64,000 nt of DNA from Nereocystis luetkeana (lineage: Eukaryota; Sar; Phaeophyceae; Laminariales; Laminariaceae). The position numbers and the translations under genes are program-made. The notes under the pieces are model-generated. The model was given only the letters and a program-made list of their open reading frames with translations, was not told the DNA's origin and did not search any database. Location of the stretch: positions 620,001-684,000 of the forward strand of contig JARUPZ010000011.1 of the NCBI GenBank assembly GCA_031213475.1. The letters are read 5' to 3'. The stretch's first letter is position 1. Every line of letters begins with the position of its first letter. Positions 10,800 to 24,300 of the stretch are shown here, one piece after another.

Positions 10800-13687
10800 A
10801 GAGCATTGGAACGAACCGAACAGATATTTTTTTTGTCACAGTAATTGGTGCTGATTGGCTATGAAAAACGAATAGATTCAGTTCAGCCCGAGAAAAGGGT
10901 AGGTTTTTCCGTAGACGAGGTAACGGCCTCCGCAAACGAAGTGACGGACAAAACAGGGTTTATTGGTAGAGAGAATGTGGCATGTCCGTATCGGGAACTG
11001 GGATAGAGCAAGTTTGGTTGGAAGGTAAGGCCTCGCACGCAGTCCTTCCAAGCGAAGCACCGAACGTAGGTCAGCATCCCCACGCCGGGCACGAGCAAGC
11101 ACGAGGTCCTGTGACGAGCACGGGCAGACGTGAGGTAATCGCTGATATGTCGATCCAAGCAAGGAAGTAGTGCCTTATTTTCCGAGAAAAACGGTATATA
11201 TTGTATCTTGGAAGAGGAAGAAGAAGTTGCACCCCCTTTTCCTGTCTGGGAGGACCGAACAGCCCGACCTAGCGGGAACAAACAGCATCTATCTCGTTTG
11301 ATGTAGATGGACGCCACCGAAGATGTACGCGAACACCAATTTGCGCACAACAGCGTGTTGATGTCGTGTCATGTGCAAAATAAACCGCTCGTGCTGATTC
11401 AGCTGGCGAGGCCCAGGGTTCTGGATGAACCCAAACACGCTTTTTTTACGTAGGAAGGGAACGGATGACCACGAGCAGCCTCGTTCCGTTCCTCTCGTTC
11501 CGATGCTCTTTGGAGGGAGCTAAGACACGCCCTCAGTCCCATTTTTACGTTTTTCCTTCGTATTGTCTTGAAAGAGTGACTCCAGTCTTTAATTAAGTGA
11601 ACCACGAGTTTTGCAGACGCGGAGTGCGATTCCTCACCGACCTTACAGAGCAGAACCCCCAGACTTCCCGGGCTGCGGCGGGTGGCATGTGTGAAGCCAC
11701 CGTCGCGAGCGCGTGGTCGTGTCTTGCTCGAGGCTAAATGGTTCAACTACCGTAAAACAATCGAGGGGTCACATAACTGCTTTAAAAGCACCGCGGTCAA
11801 GAAAAGCAATAGAGTTGTGTATAGTGGAAACAGAACTTAAACGCTGAAGAGATTTAGAACAGGAACCTGTCGGAGTCTGCCAGGGGTATGCCGTATTGAT
11901 ACTTTGCGCGAAGGGACTGTTATGCTGTTGCACACATATCTCATAGACATAAATACCTACACCACAGCCGCGGATACATTACCCAAGACCTGTTTCGTGT
12001 TTGGTTACGTTTCATACAGAAAGACTACAGTAATAGTGCCGCCCCCTGATCCAGACTAGATCCCATCTATCCGGCATGATGTATGCGTTATGGCGTGAAC
12101 AGCCTTATTTTATTCTCGCGCCGGATGGACACATGTATGATACGTCATACAGTACGCACTGCCTGGTAGAATGTATTGCTATTACTCTTCACAGTCAACC
12201 GTGTCGTGAAATATTTAATGTATGTATCGCGGTGCTCGCCGACCTAACTTCGAGTTCGAGTACAGCCTGTTGTGTACCGGTGCGTGGTGTGTAATCGCCC
12301 AGAACGTCTCTTTCCGGGGGCGGGCTGGCGTCTCGGACTCCAATTCCGACCACATCTGGTTCTGCCGTTTCTGATCCCACGTGGCAGCTCGCCGCTCCAT
12401 CTGCGCCAGCAGGGACTACCAACGGCAGGCGGCCCTCTGGATTATAATACAGCACAGGGTTCAGCGTAACACCGTGCAACTTTCACGAGGCTATACATAT
12501 ATATACATATATATGAATACTAATGTTGTTAGTTCATTACGCGCTTACCCCTTCCTCAGTTTTTTTTCATCCCCATCCGAGTCAGGTGTAGCCTGAATAA
12601 CATTCCCTCGCCCTCCCAAAGCGCCCAGTGGGCTCTACGCGTATTCCGCCATAAATTTGCTGTCCTTTGGCGGATGGCAGCAGTGGCGCTCTGACCGAAC
12701 ACCGATCGTTCCGGTGTCATTCGGTAATTCGGCAACCCTCTGCGCTGAGTCAGCATGCGAAACGTTGCGTTCTGTGTGCAGTCTGTCTTCGTCCTGTAGT
12801 CCATATGCATGCCATATGCGCACTGTACTCCGTGAGTTGGTGACACGAAGGAGCGACGAGAGCAACATGCTGTGTCGACTCGTCAGCTCTACTGTGTACC
12901 TCGGTGTGCCTTGTACCACACGTACCCCTCCATCAAGAAAGAGAATGGAAAAATACACAACTTCAGCAGCCAAGCAGAATGACGATAGCCTCAGCCCCGG
13001 CCACACTATCCCTGATACCAGCACGTAGTTCAGAAGGCACGAAGACTCCAACCATGGCGTCGATTTGAGTTCGTTCTCTTGGGAGGCACCTCTTCGATCT
13101 GAAATGGAGGCATCTCCTCACCCACGCGCCCTTTTGCTAATACCAGTAGATGACTCGTGCTCCCGCGAGGAAAGTATCATCGGTGGAGTCGAATGCCCCC
13201 CCCCCATCCCCCGGGCACCTCCCCCCCCCCCCCCCCCCCCCGCTCCGTCTCGAAAGGGGTGCATGGTCAATGGTGAAAATACTAAGGCAAGCAGCAAAAG
13301 GGTACGCCCACCCCCCCCCTCCCCGCGCCAACTCCCCCCACCGCCTCCTCCTCCTCTGATAACTGCTCAAACCTCCCTAGAGTAGTACAACACTGATTCA
13401 AACACGTACCGTGGTGCAAACAACCTATGTTCTGTATTCTACACAATACCCCCCCCCAAACAAAGTACATCCCTCACAACCCCTGCAATCCGTGTTCGAC
13501 CATTAACTAACATTCAGATTCACATTCGGCAAACCTAGGAGGATATACAAGCTCGTTGACGCGGGCCAGGTACACCCTTAACTTGCCACGGCACGACAAA
13601 AATAGTACACTGTGCTGCGCTCAGAATTAGTACTCTCATGCGCTACTCTCAAGCACAACCCTCAAGCACGGCTCTTAGCCAAAATTT
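10800..13687. other. Intergenic, downstream of the GT2 gene; no gene recognised
   Basis: A 115-codon minus frame at 11,399-11,746 and several shorter frames have no recognisable domain. 13,185-13,350 is C-rich, including a run of about 19 C near 13,220-13,240. The 3' UTR of the GT2 gene probably lies just below 13,688, but I saw no decisive polyadenylation signal. Confidence 0.4.
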
Positions 13688-14080
13688 TCAAGCATTACTC
13701 GTGCTTTCCCCGAGAAGCCACATGCTAACTAACGTCATGACAACCAGCATCCCAAACACACGAGTGTAGAACGCTGGAGGCATCGTGACTCCTAAGCCGA
13801 ATGACACCACCGGCCACAGAGAGTGGAGAGCAAACATCGCCGACCCGATACAGCTCACCCAAACCCAGGGCTCCTCGAAGTCCCGCCTCATCCAACCGAC
13901 GGTGTTGTAGCAAGATGATACGATGATCGCGATAAAGTGGGCGTAGAGCGGCCAGACGGGGCACTTGCACTCCCACGCGTTGGACGGGTCTTTTCTCGTG
14001 ATCGTGCCCCAGACGGCGTGCAAGACGGCGTAGATCTGCACGAACGAAGTCGCGAACCATATCTGCTCGTCTCGCATCAC
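13688..14080 (-). CDS. GT2 gene, last exon (membrane, stop)
   Basis: 130 codons plus stop. About four membrane segments (WFATSFVQIYAVLHAVW, AHFIAIIVSSCYNTVGW, CIGSAMFALHSLWPVV, FGMLVVMTLVSMWLL) ending GESTSNA. Acceptor CGTATGTAG. Confidence 0.85.
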   Translation of the reverse strand: MMRDEQIWFATSFVQIYAVLHAVWGTITRKDPSNAWECKCPVWPLYAHFIAIIVSSCYNTVGWMRRDFEEPWVWVSCIGSAMFALHSLWPVVSFGLGVTMPPAFYTRVFGMLVVMTLVSMWLLGESTSNA

Positions 14081-15302
14081 CTACATACGTATCGAACGGG
14101 CGGGCAATTCCAGAAAGAGGAGCACGACCGTCAGGTTGTGATCTCTTGCAGTAGCTTATGGGGGGCTTTCCGTGCCACATGTACGTGTCCGAGTATTTAG
14201 GCAGAGTTTTGCTCTTGGGATTCAACTGCTGTGAACAGCACACGGCATAACACGGGTCAGGGGAAGGCTAGCACATGTATCATGGGCAGCAGATAGTGGG
14301 CAGACAGCTGCCGAGCCCTGTCACGAGTGGGAGCAACGACTGTAGTACGCGCCTGCTTCCCTGACTGCCATATCCACCTTCGGAAAATCTCGCGGGAACA
14401 CGCGGGATCTCGCTTGGCATGCCGCGGGATCTCGTCGGATGTCATGGCGTCCTATGGGGATTCCCGTCGGATACCGTGGGATACGGCCGTGGGATCCTGG
14501 TCAGCGTGACTTAAACATCCTCACTGCGGAGGTTCAAAATGGTCAAACTTGGTCACCTTTTCTGACGGTGTTTTCTGCCACCCAAGCGCTCCGACCGTCG
14601 GAAGCACCCCCGTAATTATGAAAGGAAAGAAGTACAAGGCGAACTCGATGTTCCACGTGTTGAAAGGCGGAGCGTTGGTGAAGCCGTAGACCACGGGGAA
14701 GACCAAGAGGACTTCTCCGGCGAAGGCCTGAAGAAAGTAGCTCAATGCGTCAAACGCAAACACCTGATCGATTGATAGATTGATTACGGTAGTTTCATTC
14801 ATATGAATATGACGCATTGCATGCGGTGGGAGGGTTGGAGTGGCCCACGACATCACCGTTGGGTACTAAAAGTACTTGTACACCACACCAACCGTTCTGT
14901 CATGCAACGTAGTTATTGGATCACGGAAGCTAAAATCGTATTATCGTTCTCGAGTATGACTATTATGCGCAAGTGCGGTGAGCTTAACCTTCAGGACTGC
15001 ATTCCCATTTTGGAGACGAATCACTTGGAATTATAGTTGAATCTATGTAAGTAAACATGTGTGTCCAGAAAGACGGTCAATATAGTGTTCACCTTTTCAC
15101 CCATCCGCCGGAGGACAGAAAATGAAAAAGACAGCGAGTTCAAAGGCTGCAATCCTCGGAAAGACAGATTATCGATTCTCGACTCAGGATCTAGGTCTTC
15201 CAGGGCAGATACATTCCTGATCTGTATGACCTGCACACTCTAGCTCATGTTGCCGGGTGAGAACCGCGTAATCTGTACGAACTAGGACACGTTTACTGGG
15301 CT

Positions 15303-15344
<42 letters not shown>

Positions 15345-18300
15345 GGTATATATTTTGTATTATTTATTATTATATATACACTATATATTATATGCTGTAC
15401 AAATCTTGCACAACATATAATAACGGCAGCATGGGATCTACATGATGTACTTGACCTATCTGTAGATCATCTGTTCGAGGTGTGAGACGCTGTCAGCAGT
15501 CATCAGTATGCAGGACCCAAAGTCGCAGGCCTGACGGTCCCGCGAAGTTCCTGTTGACATGTGCTGAACAGCCAACATAGTAGGTTAAGCTGAAATTGGA
15601 TGTGTGAAGGAGACGATATTTGTGCTCATCGTCAGTCACCCCTGTAGGAGCTCCGACACTAAAAATACAATGTCAAGTCAAGATTGCCGTCTACTGAAAC
15701 TAACTCTTTGGGTGCAACAGCTCGTCCGAATAGCGCCGTCTCATGGAAATAATCGACGTTCGACCTGGTTCTGCTGGGACAACCGTTCCCTTCTTACCAC
15801 GACAAGTCGCTTTTCGGCCGAGTTGGGCAGATGTACGTTGTCGTTCCCGTTTGAGCACACCACCAGCACTATACCCGGAGTACGATTACCCACCTTTTGG
15901 AAGGAAGCACCCCAGGTATCCCCGAAGAGGGCGAACTTCCACCCCTTCCACATAGCCAGCTGTACCGCCCCTTGATGCCATCTACATCAGCAGTGGCGCA
16001 AGGACCCGCCACAAGACCCCCCGCGGGCGGATCAAGCATGCAATGCGATGGAGGTTGAATATTAGTAGCGATGATTCGCGATGCTTAGCGAGGCTGAGCG
16101 ATGGAGAGGTCTGACCCCCTTCGGATGAACAACATAGTGCTCACGACAACGTGTGGGCGGGAACGACAAAAATATACCCGTGTTGTGTGCCATGTACTCC
16201 TGCACAACAGGTAACGCTTGACAGTACTACAGTATATCTATGTTGCATTTTTAGTATATGCCTTCCAATTTATACGCGGGAAGTTTCGTTTCGCGAATGT
16301 GCTGTGTGCTTTTCGCCTACGATAGCTGGTAAGCACACGGCGTCATCCAAGGCCGATTAATCTGGCGCCGGCACTCAATCTCAAGCCTAAAGCGATATAC
16401 TGTATTGTACCGGCATTACCCTTGCCAGAATGTGTTCAGTCCTGCGATCTCATCAATCCGCCAGCTGTTCACCAACGAAGTTGAGTGCGCTTCGAGCATG
16501 GATGCGATCTTGTCAGCTCGACAGCTGTTTCACGAGCGAAGTTGATTGCGCGTCGATCGTGCAGCACCGATATACGGCAGGCTATGCTGATGCTATGTTT
16601 TTGTTTTGTCGCGATTTCATGGCATCTAGTTCACCATTGTCGACGTTGTGGATCTATTCGAAGGCACATGCTGGTGAGAGTAGTCAGAGGACATTACAGG
16701 GATGGTGGTAATGATGGCAACCGATGTATGCACTGAGGGGCTTGCGCATGCGGGGAACAAATACACTTACCTCAGAACCTGCTTCCAGCGCCACTTGACG
16801 GTGTCTGGGGGCCATGTGCAGCATGCCAGTATTTCCTGGAGGAGCACGGAGCGCGGGAAACACAGAGGGAAAAGGATCGTTTTGTTCTGGAGATGCATTG
16901 GACGGGCTCACTTTAACTCGGACAGGATGCACCCTCGAAAATAACTGCAGTACGTATCGGCGGGTTTATGATCTCTGCAGGGGTCGCTTCGTCGCTCTTC
17001 TTTTGAAGCGCTCTGGCGGACGTTCCCCCGAGAGGCTCCAGCCTTCGGAATAACTCTCTATTGCGAGGGATTCTCTCTTGGGTAAAAAAACGCATTGTGC
17101 AATGGAGGGTGTTATCATTTCGTGCAATTAGACCTACCTACTAAACAAGTGCCTTATTGTGGGAGAGGGTCGTGAGTATATGGCATGGCCTAAAGGGTAT
17201 TCCGCGGCAGGTAATTTAGTTAGGTGGGGACGTGAGCGAACTGACTGATTTGATATTCAGAATGAAAGGAGTAAAACACACACATGTGCAGCCACAAACA
17301 CGCCAGAGGGGAGAAATAAAAACCCAGGAAATTTCTCCGTTACTAATTACCACCCGCAACCGCTTAATCTTAATATTAATTTCGAAGCAACTCTTAAATT
17401 CCCGCACACAGTGATAGCCAACAAATGACTACTGTAGTCGGCTACTTCTAGTCAACCATGTCACCGCCACTAGAGATTCCCCGTATGTACGTTCCACAAA
17501 TCGGACAGGTCATGGATCCCTACCTCGTATACTAGATATTCCAGAAAATACAGATTCCTGATATGTGTGATGTAGCTCATGTTGCCGGGTGGGAGCCGCG
17601 TCATCTACACGTCTAGGACATGTTTTCTGGGTTGAATACGTTACGTGCAGACCCTGCGCAACAACTCACCACGGCAGGCGAGGAAGCGCAGTAGATGATC
17701 TACAGTAGATAGACAGATCATGATATATCTGATCTGTCCTACAGTAGGTGTAATACCTTCGGAAAGTTGACGTACACCGACTTCCAGCCCTGCCTGAAGA
17801 GGTCAATGGAAGTGTGCGTGTCCTCGATCAACACCTCCGACCGAAACCCTAGCCCTCCCTGCTTCCCGATCTGTCGGCAAGCGGAGAAACACGAACCGTG
17901 TTTCAGTGTGTCTTCCGATGTCAACTTGGTCTCGGGGGCTTCCGATACCATCCTATGGTTGAGGGCTTCCATTATCATCCTGGTTTTGGGATTCCAATAC
18001 CATCTTTGCTTAGGCTTCCAATACCATCTTTGTTTTGGGCTAACGTATTGGCTACCCCATCATGCAATTGTTATTTGTGTCTTGCAAATGCCATATTTGT
18101 TTCGGACTGGTATATTGGCAAGTAATGCATTGTTTTACACGAGCCCTGCGACATAGACCGCACCTCTCCCACCCTAAGCCATGAGGCATTGACGGCATTA
18201 CAGTCATTAGGTATCTGTAGATTTTTTGGTGTTCTCTCGATACTGTTTTAGGAGGATAGTATTGATGTCTGTGTACCGGTCGACTGCCGCGGTCAATCCC

Positions 18301-21300
18301 AATCCTTCACCGTTGTCAGCCCGAAGCCACACCTTCACACGACAGTACTGCAAGGGGCAGCGAGGAAAGCTGAACACCAACCGTTCAGCCGATCTAGAGC
18401 ACACTATTATCAGTGTCTACCTGCACACTACTATTAGGGCACACTATGAGTGTACACTAACACTACGGCTGTCATCAATTCATGCCTTGGGCGGACTAGG
18501 CGCCTATGCATTTACGAATAGGTGTTACCGCACTTGGGTGGTGAGCTCTTAATAAGCCAACTAGCCGAAAGTGTCTTATAGAAATAAAAAGGCAAGAAAA
18601 ACCGATCAAATGCGCCAGTCCGAGAGCTCCCAGAAAACAAAACCCGTGCCCCTTCCACCTGGAGGGGCCGAAACACTTGGTTTCGGCATATCACGGTCAT
18701 ACCAGGTGGACGCTTCCACACAAACGAACAAACAAAGAGACAAACAAAGGCCATGCACTCCCCATTGACACATACACAACTATTTTTAAACCTATCTGCA
18801 ACTTTCCTAGCACCGATTTAGTCTGAGGTGAAGAATTCGGCCCTTCAACGGCTGAAAGAGAATATGCGCAGTCGAATTCATCAGAAAACGAGAGGCGTTC
18901 GTGGAACAGGAGATGGATGTAAACCATCCCCTACCCGGCGTATCACTTGATGTTAGCGCGGCTGACCCCCCCCTCCGAATGGCCGGATTCGAAATAAGAG
19001 GAGTGTTGGTCATGTTTTTTTTGTTTGGGCGCTCTTGGCCACTCAGATCATGAAGAAAGGTAGAACTCCACAAATTACCGAACGCCACAAATAGTAACTG
19101 TCACATCTAGCCAACCAACAACTAGACGGTGACTCGTACGGTAACGTATAGCTTTGTAGTCAGCTGGCGAATAGAAACACTGAATAGTGCTGTACCGCAC
19201 CTGGTCCACTGCCGGGCCTTTCCGTATGTATTTGCTTCCATCCGGTCGAATGCCTTCTCGCATCACCTGTTACACAATAATTCAAGGGATATTAGTGGAG
19301 CACGGTAAATCAGTGCACCGTAGAACATACCTACTTGGTCGCAACCACGAAGACCTCGGCACCTGATAGCACCTGATAGCACCTGATAGCACCTGATAGC
19401 ACCTGATAGCACCTGATAGCACCTGATAGCACCTGATACGATGGTTTGTGTTGCGGGAACCAGGATCCCGCTCTCTGGCGGTATATACCTGCACCCGTAT
19501 ACTACAGTAGTATACCCTGTATATATCTGTATATCCTTACCTTAGCCGGCAAGGGTCTGGCGTGCGGTTCGACTGAAGCACCACGCGTGCCGTGGCGTGT
19601 GAAAAGTTATGGAGACCCTTCACTCTTCGTGGCTGCACGGGTCATCACCCCATCCATCACCCTATCCATCACCCTATCCATCACCCCAATATCACAGGGC
19701 ATCACCCCAAGCCGCGCGTCGAGGCAGCCAAGACGTTTTCGGAATCTCAAGGGTGGGGTTGGGTCTGATCGGATCGGGTTAGGAGGTTTCCAACCTCTCC
19801 CAGGTCGGGTCCGATCACCGTCACGCGACCCGACTCGACCCGACCCGACCCGACCCGACCCGACCCGCGAGCTCCGATCCGACCCGTGAACAGCCCAGTA
19901 CGTAATAACAAACAATAACCACAGCGGAACACTTTCGCTCGAAATATGAATATGACACCAAGCACCAAGTCTCGCCCTGCCGGCGGTAGCACGGTGAGCG
20001 CGCAAACATTACACGAATAAAAAAAAAACACATGACCGATCGCACGCACACACGCATCCGCTGCTTGATGAAGGTGCCGTCTTCGACGCACCTGCACCCG
20101 CCAGAGAGAGCCTTGGCCACAGGACAGAGCTCCTCCCACACCATCCCTTCCGGAGTTGACGATGTCGAATTGCGTGGCCGCTTGGTTTCCCAGGGGATCC
20201 GGGTCGTTCCAATCGGGCATGTCGTGAAATCGCTGCGGCGTCTACTCGGGCAAGCCGACATATATGTGCAGTAGAGTTGATACGCGCGGAGTGAAGGAGC
20301 AGAGGGGGGCCCAACGGTGCTGGCGGGATTTTCGAAATGATATGAAAATATGCTTGCATGTGCTGTATGAATAGTCTACACCGCTAAGGGCGCTATATCA
20401 GCCCATTCTTTGCGGCGGCGTATGTATCTTGATTTTTATGCGGACGGTACATGCCGCGTCGTTCATTTCACGTACAGTTCGGGCAGTTAGCTTGAGGTCT
20501 ACCTGTACGAATGCTACGTCGGCCCATTTGTAGCAGCGGCGTATCTTGTCGAACGTAAAGAAGTATGGCACCGTCCTCTGCAGAAACTCGGGGTACAGCT
20601 CGTGCCGGACATCATTGACCACGATTATGGATGCTGGCCCGATCAGAGCTTCCTCTTGTGGGTTGGCGCTGAACATCGCCCTGTGCAGAATTCAATGTTG
20701 GTTTGTGCACAGAGAGAAGGCAATAACCGGCAGGCGAATCTGGTTGGGAGGATGAAGATTGGTACATCACGGAAGTACTATACCTGGTGTGACAGAAACA
20801 CGCCTCTGAAGGAATAACTACTCTTTAATGGGGAACTGTGTGGCGTGCCGTAGAAACTTGAATATGATAAAGGAATGGATGATATGATGGTGAGACTAAT
20901 TAATTATCTACTTGAGCTACAGCAGTGGTGGGAAGAAAGCCGTTGCGAGACACAGCGTGTTATGCAGTGGGCCAACCAACGGACATATCGCGCCTTGTAT
21001 CCTCCCGGAAGCTCTCGCCTCAACTTACTCTGCATAACTCTCCCCGTCCCTACGTCGGTCGGGCGATTATTTATTTGCCCGCACACCTGCACGGGAAATC
21101 ACGAGATTCTTCGGAAAATATTTGTCCAGCACCGACTCTGCCGACAATACCACACGACAGGTGTCACAAACGGTATCAAATACCAGATATTCCAGCAAAT
21201 TATCCACGCAACAACGCAAATATACCGTTTGTTTCCTAATATTCCTACAAGCCCCAAAATTCGCTCTAAGTGTGGTTGCGCTGGAATGGCATCGGCGTCT

Positions 21301-24300
21301 CTGAGACGGTCGGCGTCACGCCACGGCGGTAGCTTCAGCCGGCTTCCAGGAGAAAAATTATAGGCGAGAGGTGATGATCGCCGAGAGGTGGCACTGTTTA
21401 CCCCATTTCCGGTAACACAAGAGCGATGCTACCAAACCACCGATATCTCCGACAACGCAAGGAGATCCCCGCCACGCCAGCAGCATGATCTATCAGTATC
21501 AACGCTTGTTCTGCTGCGAGCTCCCACGAGACTGGCTGATCCGACCGTCCCTGTTGCAGTCTGTGTGGTATACTATGCATACTACACCATACTAGAATGA
21601 AGTCAAAACGCTTATCCTCCAACGCAAACCCGCGGACCCATCATACCTGTTCATGTTCCCGGCCTTTGGGCTGATCCTTGGCTGACCGGCGTCGATGCGG
21701 GAGTAGTAAATAATTGTCGGAATGTACTTGTTTCGGTTCCAAATCTGCTCGGGGGGGGTCGGGGGGCGTGAAGAGCACCACGATGTGCGTGCAGCTACTG
21801 CAACACAAGTGCACGACACTAAATCATGGCTCATTGCTATCGTGTTACAGCCGATGACGACGATTGCAATACTTGTGTAATAGTGTAGGTGAGCACACCC
21901 CATCGTAACTACCGACCGAGCAGGATGTACCGAGCATCGTAACACCGAAACGCTGTAAAACCGTAAGCCAACCCAGGGTACAGTGCCTGTGAAATCCCTT
22001 GGCACATACCTGCTAGTGCCTGGTTGTCGCTATAGTGCCGGTTTCGTTATAGTGCCGAGTTGTACCGGTTGTCGCTATAGTGTCGGTTTCGTTGGCTGGC
22101 GCATAGGGGTCTGTACATATGCTATCCCGCGAATAGAGCTCCAATTCTCATAAAGCCAGATTCTGAGTTATAAAATGCTGGTATGAACCAGTACGACGGC
22201 CTGCCAAACGTGCTATCGTTCGAAAACAAAATTGTTGTGGCTGCAAAGTTTCTCTTTGGTTTCCTTTTTTTCTTCGGGGAATGTTTGTTCTTAATAATGT
22301 TCGTGAGTGATTAACATTGAAACCGATCATACGCTGCACATTGAGGTCGGATGGCGAACGCAACAACACCAACGCAAGGAAAATGAAGTGCTTCCAGAGG
22401 CGGCTCGAGAAGCGATCGCACCTTCGTGCAGTGTTCTGCCCGGGTTCGAAGAAAGCACTAAATCAGTACGTACCTTCTTCTGGCCAGGTTGGATTTCTTT
22501 CCGCTCGAAACAACTTGCTCGGCGAGCGCGTTCCTTGATTCTAGAGATAGCCACACTTGGAGAAAACCTGCGACAAAAAATCAACAATCAGACGTCAATC
22601 AGGCAAACCAGCTCATGAAATTCCACTATCCCTAGTGAGGCAGCAGCGTGGAAGAGCGTTGCCCCCGGTCGTCTTTCTTCACTGCAGCGCCACCTTTTCA
22701 AACATTCAGGCGGCAAGTAGATAAGACCTGCCAAATTATCATAGGATAGGTTCGCAGCGTAGCCGCCATTGGGAAGTTTTTTGGTAGCAGCAGGACGTTT
22801 GTAACTGCCATCAACTTGTGTGCGCTGGTAGTGGTGGGAAGCATCTCTCTTTTTTTGTAGTGGTGGATGGTTATTGTTTTTTTATCGCGATCGGTCGGTC
22901 GGTCAGTCGGTCGGGTGCTACAGCGATTCCGGAAGGGGTGGGTGCCTTTGTTTCGGCGCGGTCGAAATATCAACTCCCATTGATCCGCTCGAAATTGTTC
23001 CAACATTTCCTACGTCGAGGCGTATTTGCTGTACCAGTACGACTGCTCTTTTACTCTGTTTAAATAGGTACAGCCTGCACTATTTCTTACACCCCTCCGC
23101 AAATGTCTGGGAAAAAAAAAAAAAAAAACGAAGTAAATTTCACTAAGAAGCGTGCTAACGTACGACGTGCGGCGCGGCGAGCCAGGCTGGAGGGGCCAAG
23201 CCTTCCTCCGCGCCATTTGAGTGTTAGATATTGCTCCTTCATTCAGATGCCGCACTGGCCTGCTCGCTGAAATCGTTGCTTCTGGCGTCGTGACGAAACC
23301 GCGTGTAATTTTCCAGTAGAAAAGACCCCAGAATGGGCCCTCTTCTGTTTTAATTTTTTCAATATTTCCAAATTTCTAAAAGTACTCCATTTTCGAGACT
23401 CCTCAAGTTTTTTTTTTTCTGTTCACCAGCCGCCCGAAGCGGTACAATTGGAAGTTTAGAAAATCTCGAAACATCCGATACAAAGGTCGCACACACATTA
23501 TCTTTTATAGAACAACAACTATATTATTCATTAATTTACTTTTGAGCAGCGATAACGATGGGTGTTGCCATGCTGTTCCCTAGGTGTTACCTTAATGCGT
23601 AATATTGACATGGCGATCGGGGTAGTGGTGGTAGTGGTCGGCCTTTGGGCCCATGAGGTAAGAGTTCGGCAGGGAACGTAGGGTCAGGGTGAACATATAC
23701 CTGTTGACGCTGTCGTCGTTTGCCTCGATAAGCTTGTCGATTTCCGCCACGATTTCCACTCCGCGGATGAAGTTAACATCGTCATACATTCGCTGACTGT
23801 GCACGCCGTTGGCAAAGTGGTCGTAGAAGCCTTTCGCGGAAACGGGAACGACGCCTTCGCGCATAAGGATTTCTCGCACGGTTTTGTCCAGCACCACCTG
23901 AAGGTGGGAGGAAAAAACAGGCGTGAATTGGCTCTACAGTAGATCAGATACAGCAGGGAAGTATAAGGATTGTCTTCGTGTTATGAGAAATACTCAAAAC
24001 GGTATTTATGCACCAGCACAGAGTGATACATAGCGAAATAGATCGGGCGAAAGGAAACGTTGATGTGTTACCTTAACAAAGCCGATCCATTACCCAGCCT
24101 AGGGTAATTCGTGCAACCTAATCCTCTCCCCCAAACTTCTTGAAAAACATCGAGAGTTTAATCCTTCACTCCGGTAGCCCAGTAGATCACCTTGATAGCA
24201 GTAGTAACGAGTAAAACCCCAACACCAACAACCAGCAGAGGTTGCATACAAGACAGCGATCTCGCTCCCAACCACTATCGGTGACTTGTGTTGGCAGGTT

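Noticed and set aside
19361-19440. CRISPR array
   Set aside because: The units are 10 bp with no spacers; this is a minisatellite in a eukaryotic intron.
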